DNA of 64,000 nucleotides, taken from contig NZ_AUJQ01000007.1 of NCBI RefSeq assembly GCF_000424305.1, positions 124,001-188,000 on the forward strand, given 5' to 3'. Numbering within the stretch: the first letter of the stretch is position 1; every line of letters starts with the position of its first letter. Made by a program: the position numbers and the translations under genes. Below the pieces are notes generated by a model that was not told the DNA's origin, searched no databases, and saw nothing but the letters and a program-made list of their open reading frames with translations. Shown piece by piece: positions 58,606-64,000 of the stretch. Origin of the DNA: Pseudobutyrivibrio ruminis AD2017 (GTDB lineage Bacteria > Bacillota > Clostridia > Lachnospirales > Lachnospiraceae).

Positions 58606-58664
58606 GAGAGTTTAGAACTAACTATGCCCATTTTGGGGCACTAATTTAAGGAGGATTTTAAAAA

Positions 58665-59852
58665 ATGGCAAAAGAGCATTTTGACAGAAGCAAACCACAT
58701 TGTAACATTGGTACTATCGGACACGTAGATCACGGTAAAACAACACTTACAGCAGCTATCACAAAGGTACTTGCTGAGCGTGTTGCTGGTAACGCAAAGG
58801 TAGATTTCGAGAACATCGATAAGGCTCCAGAAGAGCGTGAAAGAGGTATCACAATTTCTACAGCTCACGTTGAGTATCAGACAGAGAAGAGACATTACGC
58901 ACACGTTGACTGCCCAGGCCATGCTGATTATGTAAAGAACATGATCACTGGTGCTGCTCAGATGGATGGCGCTATCCTTGTAGTAGCTGCAACTGACGGT
59001 GTTATGGCTCAGACAAAGGAGCACATCCTTCTTTCTCGTCAGGTAGGTGTACCTTACATCGTTGTATTCCTTAACAAGTGTGATATGGTTGACGATGAGG
59101 AGCTTATCGAGCTCGTAGAGATGGAAGTTACAGAGCAGCTTGAAGAGTACGACTTCAATGATTGCCCAATCATTAAGGGTTCAGCTCTTAAGGCTCTTGA
59201 GGATCCAAACGGTGAGTGGGGCGACAAGATCATGGAACTTATGGATACTGTTGATTCTTACATCCCAGATCCACAGCGTGAGACAGATAAGCCATTCCTT
59301 ATGCCAGTAGAGGACGTATTCACAATCACAGGTCGTGGTACTGTTGCTACAGGTAGAGTAGAGCGTGGTGTTCTTCACCTTAACGACGAACTTGAAATCA
59401 TCGGTATCAAGGAAGATACACAGAAGACTGTTGTAACTGGTATCGAGATGTTCCGTAAGCTTCTTGACGAGGCACAGGCTGGTGATAACATCGGTGCACT
59501 TCTTCGTGGTGTTAACCGTGATCAGATCCAGCGTGGACAGGTACTTGCTAAGCCAGGTACTGTAACATGCCACACAAAGTTTACAGCTCAGGTTTACGTT
59601 CTTACAAAGGATGAAGGTGGTCGTCATACTCCATTCTTCAACAACTATCGTCCACAGTTCTACTTCAGAACAACAGACGTTACAGGTGTTTGCGAGCTTC
59701 CAGCAGGTACAGAGATGTGCATGCCTGGCGATAACGTAGAGATGACAATCGAGCTCATCCACCCAATCGCTATGGAGCAGGGTCTTACATTCGCTATCCG
59801 TGAGGGTGGTAGAACAGTAGGTTCTGGTCGTGTTGCTACAATCATCGAATAA
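58665..59852 (+). CDS. tuf: Elongation factor Tu
   Basis: 395-residue GTPase that brings aminoacyl-tRNA to the ribosome. G1 GHVDHGKTT near 19-27, DCPGHADY near 81, NKCDMVDD near 136, and the C-terminal [24 protein letters not shown] precedes ATG. The last 17 codons, stop and terminator are repeated at 62334-62459. Confidence 0.98.
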   Translation: MAKEHFDRSKPHCNIGTIGHVDHGKTTLTAAITKVLAERVAGNAKVDFENIDKAPEERERGITISTAHVEYQTEKRHYAHVDCPGHADYVKNMITGAAQMDGAILVVAATDGVMAQTKEHILLSRQVGVPYIVVFLNKCDMVDDEELIELVEMEVTEQLEEYDFNDCPIIKGSALKALEDPNGEWGDKIMELMDTVDSYIPDPQRETDKPFLMPVEDVFTITGRGTVATGRVERGVLHLNDELEIIGIKEDTQKTVVTGIEMFRKLLDEAQAGDNIGALLRGVNRDQIQRGQVLAKPGTVTCHTKFTAQVYVLTKDEGGRHTPFFNNYRPQFYFRTTDVTGVCELPAGTEMCMPGDNVEMTIELIHPIAMEQGLTFAIREGGRTVGSGRVATIIE

Positions 59853-59925
59853 TTTCGAGCGAACAGCCCAACCCAAATTATAAAATTATGCCCTTCGAGG
59901 ATTTCCTCGGAGGGCTTTTTTATTT
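59799..59925 (+). repeat. tuf 3'-end direct repeat, left copy
   Basis: 127 bases including the end of tuf and its terminator. The right copy at 62334-62459 is the same length less one base and differs only at two base substitutions and one T in the terminator run. Confidence 0.95.
59890..59921 (+). terminator. Terminator of tuf
   Basis: GCCCTTCGAGG pairs with CCTCGGAGGGC (one G-T pair), then six T. Confidence 0.92.
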
Positions 59926-59952
59926 GACGAAATAAGCTATAGATGTTAAAAT
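59924..59952 (+). promoter_or_regulatory. Promoter of the antisense RNA
   Basis: TTGACG, 17-base spacer, TAAAAT, reading toward the toxin gene on the opposite strand. Its first two bases lie in the tuf repeat. Confidence 0.65.
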
Positions 59953-59958
59953 TTATAT

Positions 59959-60047
59959 ATAAAGAGTGCTACCGATAGACGGTTAGCCCAAAACAATAAA
60001 GCAATTAAAAATAACCGCTCAGTTTGTCAGGCTCGGGCGGTTATTTT
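59959..60047 (+). ncRNA. Candidate antisense antitoxin RNA
   Basis: From the promoter above, a transcript starting near 59959 would form a 5' hairpin (GCTACCG/CGGTTAGC) and end at the 60009-60047 stem with its T run, about 90 bases. It is fully complementary to the 3' part of the toxin transcript, the usual layout of TxpA/RatA-type systems. The start is inferred to within a few bases. Confidence 0.6.
60009..60047. terminator. Bidirectional terminator shared by toxin mRNA and antisense RNA
   Basis: AAATAACCGCTC pairs with GGGCGGTTATTT with small mismatches; T runs stand on both sides, and it overlaps the toxin stop codon. Confidence 0.75.
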
Positions 60048-60142
60048 TGTATCTTGGCATCATGCTTACCTCGCACGTAACCAAGACTATAGAAAGTCGC
60101 ACACAGTCCAATGACTGCGATAAGGTCAGTGGTTGTTAGCAT
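60041..60142 (-). CDS. Small membrane peptide, probable type I toxin
   Basis: 33 residues beginning MLTTTDLIAVIGLCATFYSL, with one membrane segment at about 5-22 and a basic tail (YVRGKHDAKIQK). A perfect GGAGG lies 8 bases before ATG. Its leader of about 110 bases is highly structured (hairpins CGGAGG/CCTCCG and TCTCCC/GGGAGA), and an antisense RNA converges on its 3' end. Size, membrane segment, structured leader and antisense partner match the holin-like type I toxins of Firmicutes. Toxicity is inferred. Confidence 0.7.
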   Translation of the reverse strand: MLTTTDLIAVIGLCATFYSLGYVRGKHDAKIQK

Positions 60143-60261
60143 ACGCAAGTCCTCCAGTAAAGATTTCTCCCAATGGGAGATTGAAATCTCTATATAAACG
60201 GAGGTCACAGTCCTCCGAGTGAAGGACTAACCGCCTACCGTGAATGGTAGCACTGAATGAG

Positions 60262-60290
60262 ATTATAAAGAACATACTTTTGCATGTCAA
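60262..60290 (-). promoter_or_regulatory. Strong promoter of the toxin gene
   Basis: On the minus strand a perfect TTGACA (60285-60290), 17-base spacer and perfect TATAAT (60262-60267). The message would begin near 60255. Confidence 0.88.
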
Positions 60291-60390
60291 TAAAAAAGCT
60301 ACATGTAACAATGAAGATTTTTATAATTTATTCTTAATTTAGTATTATAATTTACACGTAAAGGATACTAAAAAAGGAGAAGAATAGTTA

Positions 60391-60903
60391 ATGCAAGATG
60401 AAAACAGCCTTTATAGATTGGCAGCTCAACTTCATAGATGCGTGGAACACTTTTTGGTATATAAAGCGATAAGGGGTAAGGTTGAAAATATAATTGAAGT
60501 AGAGAAGAGAGAATTCCTAGTAATAACATCAGATGCTAATTTGGAGATGTTTTACATGATTTTTTGCCAAATTTTTGGGTCTCGTAATAATAATAGTCTA
60601 CATTTTGAAAAGTACATAGAACGAAAAAAATTTATTGAAAAATTACAGTCTATGTTTGGGATAACCGAGGATGAATTTCAAAAATACGAAAAAGATGTGA
60701 AAGATTTTAGAAATCAATTTGTGGCACATGCTGATATGTATGAAAAACCAGTGCCAATAACTGAGAATGCGATTAACGCAATAATAACACTAGATCAAAT
60801 AATGATTGAACTTGATGCTAGTATTTTTGGAACTCTTGAGTCGTATATTGAAGTAAGCCTAGATAAATATGATATGTATATACAGATGATTTTGGAGGGG
60901 TAG
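60391..60903 (+). CDS. Helical protein with HEPN-type R-x5-H motif
   Basis: I do not recognise a named family. The 170 residues are predicted mostly helical and soluble. Residues 101-115 (KDVKDFRNQFVAHAD) carry R107-N-Q-F-V-A-H113, the catalytic R-x4-6-H signature of HEPN RNases, with a following helix typical of AbiU2-like HEPN proteins. AAGGAGA lies 10 bases before ATG. The next gene starts one base after its stop, so the two are co-translated. AT-rich codons differ from the nearby translation genes. Likely an RNase-type defence or toxin component, but HEPN proteins can also be inactive binding modules. Confidence 0.55.
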   Translation: MQDENSLYRLAAQLHRCVEHFLVYKAIRGKVENIIEVEKREFLVITSDANLEMFYMIFCQIFGSRNNNSLHFEKYIERKKFIEKLQSMFGITEDEFQKYEKDVKDFRNQFVAHADMYEKPVPITENAINAIITLDQIMIELDASIFGTLESYIEVSLDKYDMYIQMILEG

Positions 60904-60904
60904 A

Positions 60905-62200
60905 ATGGCATTAATAAAATGTCCTGAGTGCGGAAAAGAAATATCGGATAAGGCTAGTAGTTGTCCTAATTGTGGCGCGCCATTAACAATAGAAAGTAGG
61001 TCTGGCGGCAAGAAGAATAGATTGTGGATTATACTTCTTGTGATAGCAATATTAGCTATTATTGGTGTATTAGTCTTTTTTAAGATAAGTAGCAATAATA
61101 GCAAAGACTTAAGTGATATAGAAAAATCCGTATTTAAAATACATTGTTTAGATGCAAATGGAAAGGAAGTTGCTACTGGATCAGGTTTTGCAATATATGA
61201 TTCAAAAACTTTAGTTACTAATTATCATGTTCTAGCGCTTGGGCATAGTTTGTATATAGAGACATCTACAGAAGCGAATTATGATATAAGTACCTTGTAT
61301 GCTTATTCTGAAGAAGAAGATTTGGCAATTCTTGGAGTTGAAGGGGAAACAGGGTTAAATCCAATTGAATTTGAGACTGAAAAGATTAATAAAGGAGATA
61401 AGGTGTATACAATTGGATCACCTATAGGAATAAAAAATACTATTTCAGACGGATTGATAAGTGAATTGAGCTATGATTCAGAGGGACGATTAGACATGAT
61501 TCAAATTTCTGCTCCAATATCACCAGGTAGTAGCGGAGGAGTATTATTGGACTCAAATTATAGAGCGATAGGGGTGACAAGTTCTGGATATTCGAGTGAA
61601 ACGATACAAAATATTAATTATGCAATTCCAATGCGAAAAGTAGAAGAATTATATAAAGAAAAAGCACAGTTATCTCTGGAAGAGTTAGTCAGTGAAATTC
61701 ATAAAAATGATCATAAATGCTATCTTGAAAACATTGATAGTGCGGAAAGCATGGGAATTGATGAAGTGTTCAATTATTGTCCTGGAATAGAGGGTAATGA
61801 AGTTATTTTATATGGCTATTATTCGAGTGATGGAGACGGATTTGGCGGTTATCATGTAATGTATTTATATAGTGATAAAAATAAAATTACAGGAGATATT
61901 AAATCGGATGAAAAATTAAATGATACATCTAACCAAATATACTATTATAATAAAGAATATGAGATTTTACCTGTGCAGTATGAATTTGATAGTGTAGTAT
62001 TTCATGATGATAGTAAATTTGAACCAGGTGACTTAGTCGTTATATATGGCCAAATAGAGGACAGAGAAGTATATGGTTTTGGTTATAATTTTGAACCGGG
62101 TGAAGCTACAGTCGAAAAGATAAAAAAGAAGCAAGCTACGAAATATTTTGATTACTATAGCTATGGAGTAATTGCTAAAGAAATAGAATGCGTTAAGTAA
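60905..62200 (+). CDS. Zinc-ribbon, membrane-anchored trypsin-like serine protease
   Basis: 431 residues. A zinc ribbon at 4-24 has cysteines 6, 9, 20 and 23; a membrane segment at about 40-59; a trypsin/HtrA-type domain at about 72-250 with catalytic His108 (TNYHVLA), Asp139 (EEDLAIL) and Ser210 (SPGSSGG), all intact; and a beta-rich domain of unknown type at 255-431 with no PDZ motif. The zinc ribbon would be inside and the protease outside if the segment inserts as usual. GGAGGGG, formed by the end of the previous gene, precedes ATG. It is tightly coupled to the HEPN-like gene. Confidence 0.88.
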   Translation: MALIKCPECGKEISDKASSCPNCGAPLTIESRSGGKKNRLWIILLVIAILAIIGVLVFFKISSNNSKDLSDIEKSVFKIHCLDANGKEVATGSGFAIYDSKTLVTNYHVLALGHSLYIETSTEANYDISTLYAYSEEEDLAILGVEGETGLNPIEFETEKINKGDKVYTIGSPIGIKNTISDGLISELSYDSEGRLDMIQISAPISPGSSGGVLLDSNYRAIGVTSSGYSSETIQNINYAIPMRKVEELYKEKAQLSLEELVSEIHKNDHKCYLENIDSAESMGIDEVFNYCPGIEGNEVILYGYYSSDGDGFGGYHVMYLYSDKNKITGDIKSDEKLNDTSNQIYYYNKEYEILPVQYEFDSVVFHDDSKFEPGDLVVIYGQIEDREVYGFGYNFEPGEATVEKIKKKQATKYFDYYSYGVIAKEIECVK

Positions 62201-62333
62201 TTTGTTATGCTCTGGTACTGTTCTGGTTCTAAAAATCTTAAAAACCATAAAAATTGATGCGAATATGAATAATCACATCAAAAGAAACACTGAAAATACA
62301 CCATTTGTAATTACGAAAAACTATGGAGAGAAT

Positions 62334-62387
62334 CGTGAGGGTGGTAGAACAGTAGGTTCTGGTCGTGTTGCTACAATCATCGAGTAA
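62334..62387 (+). pseudogene. tuf 3' remnant
   Basis: Encodes the 17 C-terminal residues of EF-Tu ([17 protein letters not shown]) and stop. The remaining 5' part of tuf is missing; a short CTATGGAG match at about 62321-62328 suggests that the similarity once extended further. Confidence 0.9.
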
Positions 62388-62424
62388 TTTCGAGCGAACA
62401 GCCCAACCCAAATTTTAAAATTAT

Positions 62425-62455
62425 GCCCTTCGAGGATTTCCTCGGAGGGCTTTTT
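62425..62455 (+). terminator. Terminator in the right tuf repeat
   Basis: Same stem as at 59890; here it would end the protease operon. Confidence 0.9.
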
Positions 62456-62567
62456 ATTTAACTGCTTATCTTTGCGATATCAGTATACTCCATACAATTT
62501 GTATAATATAATTATAATCTAATTACAAATCAACTTTTCTCATATCGAAACTATTATGGAGCACAAA

Positions 62568-63368
62568 ATGAAAACTTTAATTTTAGGGGCCAGTGGATTT
62601 CTTGGCGGAACTATTTATTTCAAGCTAAAAAATTTAGGGAATGATGTTTTAGGTACATGCAACAAAAATACAAATAATACCAATCTAATAAAACAGGATG
62701 TTTTTGATGTAGATAGCCTTCTACATCTTGTTAATAGCTATAAACCTGATGTTATTATTTGGTCCATAATGAATCACGAGCAGGAAGAAGAAATTGCAGA
62801 AAATGTAATGCCAATTCTTTACGAAGCCATTGGTGACATTAGATTTATTTTTATATCTACATCGGTTGCCTATGAGCCAAATATGTCCGAAGATGTGAAA
62901 CCATTATTGAGAGATGAAACAAGCTATAATCACCATTATTTCAATGGAAAGATTAAATCTGAGCAGAACATAAAAAAGCTTCCAAATTACTGCATTGTTC
63001 GCCCAGGAAGTATTTACGGAATCAATCCTTTAGAAATAATGGATAACAGGAGCCTTATATTAAAAGAACATATTGAATCTAATGAAGAATATGTAAGAGC
63101 CACAAATATCATTTTTAGCATTGTGAATGTCAATGATTTAGCTGATGCAATAATCGAATTAATCTCAAATAATTACTCCGGAATAATTAATATTTCTGAA
63201 GATGAGCCTATATCGCATTATGCTTTCAACAGAGCACTGTGCAAAATGTATGGCTGGGATGATAGCTGTATTGTTCCCAATATAGAAAAGGAAAATATTT
63301 ATTATTTGAACAATAGCTTAAGGAAAACAATTCTTAAGACAAAAATTGGAAGCTTGATAGAAGCTTAG
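62568..63368 (+). CDS. NAD(P)-dependent sugar-nucleotide-type reductase/epimerase (extended SDR)
   Basis: 266 residues from the ATG at 62568, which has GGAG 6 bases before it; an in-frame ATG four codons earlier lacks a site. The Rossmann motif GASGFLGG is near 7-14, the STSVAYEP strand near 103, and YFNGK near 126-130 gives the Tyr-x3-Lys catalytic pair. The layout resembles RmlD (dTDP-4-dehydrorhamnose reductase), but no other sugar-nucleotide gene lies nearby. AT-rich like the islet upstream. Confidence 0.85.
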   Translation: MKTLILGASGFLGGTIYFKLKNLGNDVLGTCNKNTNNTNLIKQDVFDVDSLLHLVNSYKPDVIIWSIMNHEQEEEIAENVMPILYEAIGDIRFIFISTSVAYEPNMSEDVKPLLRDETSYNHHYFNGKIKSEQNIKKLPNYCIVRPGSIYGINPLEIMDNRSLILKEHIESNEEYVRATNIIFSIVNVNDLADAIIELISNNYSGIINISEDEPISHYAFNRALCKMYGWDDSCIVPNIEKENIYYLNNSLRKTILKTKIGSLIEA

Positions 63369-63415
63369 AATTTTTTAAACAATTCCACATAAATATCAGG
63401 CATACTTATTGTTAG

Positions 63416-63659
63416 AGGATCAAGCAAAGCAGTAATGTCTCTGCTGATATGCCCTCGGCGTTTCAGATATTAGACACAATACCTGAAAAAAAACGAGGGA
63501 CAGGAGCTGTTGTGTGCATGTGCTCTATGCCAGGTGCATTAAGAGAAAATGTGTTACAAATTCCATATTGGTTTATTTAATGGCATTTACTCTGGTAAGG
63601 CAGAGTTTACATCCAAAGTAAAGGGAAAATGGGATTTTGAGTATAAACTAGTTTTATAA
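63416..63659 (+). pseudogene. Frameshifted remnant of an unrecognised gene
   Basis: Two adjoining pieces of coding-looking sequence sit in different frames: 63416-63580 ends ...RGTGAVVCMCSMPGALREN, then VLQIPYWFI and stop; the next frame continues FNGIYSGKAEFTSKVKGK and WDFEYKLVL to the TAA at 63657. No start or ribosome site is seen for the first piece. I cannot name the family. Confidence 0.45.
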
Positions 63660-63671
63660 AATAGTATATGA

Positions 63672-63677
63672 TATAAT
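63672..63677 (+). promoter_or_regulatory. Extended -10 promoter box of the leader unit
   Basis: TGATATAAT is an extended -10 (TGnTATAAT). No good -35 box is seen. Transcription would start near 63684, upstream of the short leader frame. Confidence 0.5.
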
Positions 63678-63711
63678 AATCTACAAATTTCAAAAAAGGA
63701 GGAATAGGAAT

Positions 63712-63744
63712 ATGGTAATGTTTTTAAAGTTAAGAAATATCTAA
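63712..63744 (+). CDS. Ten-codon leader peptide
   Basis: MVMFLKLRNI and stop, with AAAGGAGGAA placed ideally before ATG. It is followed 2 bases later by a stable stem (63747-63778). A strongly translated mini-frame before a stem is the layout of translational or transcriptional attenuation, for example in ribosome-antibiotic resistance genes. Confidence 0.6.
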   Translation: MVMFLKLRNI

Positions 63745-63746
63745 TA

Positions 63747-63778
63747 GGCATGAAACCTTAGATAAATAGTTTCGTGCC
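63747..63778 (+). promoter_or_regulatory. Attenuator-like stem after the leader peptide
   Basis: GGCATGAAAC pairs with GTTTCGTGCC (one mismatch) across a 12-base loop. No T run follows directly. Confidence 0.6.
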
Positions 63779-63825
63779 TTGTTATCAAGAACAACTAACT
63801 ATTTACATTAAGGAGATAACTAGAA

Positions 63826-64000
63826 ATGGTATTTCAAGACAATATAATAAAAGAGTATTTAAGTAACGTATATTTTATTACAGGTACACCATGTGGAGGA
63901 AAAACTACAGTATCAAGAGCATTAGGAAAAAAGTATGGACTACCTGTATACGATATAGATGAAATGTTCCCAACATATCAGGGTATTGCAGATGAAGCAC
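63826..64000 (+). CDS. P-loop kinase-like protein, 5' part (cut by window end)
   Basis: 58 residues are visible. A Walker A motif GTPCGGKTT lies at 20-28, followed by VSRALGKKYGLPVYDIDEMF, the pattern of small-molecule or shikimate-kinase-like P-loop kinases with the DID metal site. AAGGAG lies 10 bases before ATG. The substrate cannot be told. The leader peptide and stem upstream suggest induced expression. Confidence 0.65.
   Translation, partial: MVFQDNIIKEYLSNVYFITGTPCGGKTTVSRALGKKYGLPVYDIDEMFPTYQGIADEA

Larger units (their letters stand above)
62334..62459 (+). repeat. tuf 3'-end direct repeat, right copy
   Basis: 126 bases matching 59799-59925 with two substitutions (GAA to GAG in the last codon; one A to T in the spacer) and one T fewer. 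It closes the 2.4-kb islet. Confidence 0.95.

Noticed and set aside
59853-60390. tRNA or integrase attachment site downstream of tuf
   Set aside because: No cloverleaf or integrase frame is visible; the stems here belong to the tuf terminator and the toxin-antitoxin RNAs.
62202-62387. 61-residue gene ending in the EF-Tu tail
   Set aside because: No ribosome site and no similarity before the tuf-derived end; it is a fortuitous frame running into the duplicated tuf 3' end.

Overview
The window looks like chromosome from a low-GC, flagellated, apparently non-sporulating member of the Lachnospiraceae, most likely Butyrivibrio or Pseudobutyrivibrio. The support is Firmicutes gene order throughout (mbl-flhO-flhP; hup-rqcP-divIC-tilS-hpt-ftsH; rpmG-secE-nusG-rplKA-rplJL-rpoBC-rpsL-rpsG-fusA-tuf), a cytoplasmic cellobiose phosphorylase very close in length to the Clostridium thermocellum enzyme, and the absence of yabP, yabQ and spoIIE where spore formers carry them. 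The genus is inferred, not proven.

Layout. 1-3.1 kb: 3' end of glucose-6-phosphate isomerase, a membrane-anchored unknown plus a YesL-like protein, and an opposing nuclease-fold protein. 3.1-3.9 kb: an 800-base gap with a symmetric array of twelve TTAAGT boxes, a cluster of small hairpins, and a promoter with a LexA-like box. 3.9-10.5 kb: uvrB-uvrA and the L-serine dehydratase pair sdaAB-sdaAA behind an unexplained structured leader. 10.6-14 kb: mbl, two rod/hook proteins and a rod-binding protein. 14-28 kb: recD2, an HD-GYP phosphodiesterase, metK, a two-component system, a pseudouridine synthase, an EAL protein, proS, cca and a PEGA-like lipoprotein. 28-33 kb: hup-rqcP-divIC-tilS-hpt-ftsH. 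33-44 kb: carbohydrate genes, namely a GH13 enzyme, cellobiose phosphorylase, its LacI regulator with three operators, and an ABC sugar importer. 44-60 kb: the large transcription and translation cluster.

60-62.5 kb is the most unusual part. The last 126 bases of the tuf region (17 C-terminal codons, stop and terminator) occur again 2.5 kb downstream. Between the copies lies an AT-rich islet with a probable type I toxin-antitoxin pair (33-residue membrane peptide with a convergent antisense RNA), a small helical protein with a HEPN-type R-x5-H motif, and, one base later, a zinc-ribbon, membrane-anchored trypsin-like protease. I read this as a small defence or stress islet; the function of the HEPN-like/protease pair is not established. 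Downstream are a sugar-nucleotide-type reductase, a frameshifted gene remnant, and a leader-peptide/hairpin unit in front of a P-loop kinase cut by the window end.

Two repeat families cross gene boundaries. Three copies of a two-hairpin repeat ending in GATGAGGTG supply the ribosome binding site of two genes and the C-terminal tail of a third. Two copies of an unrelated 85-base element with compensating stem changes sit in front of start codons at 944 and 12715.
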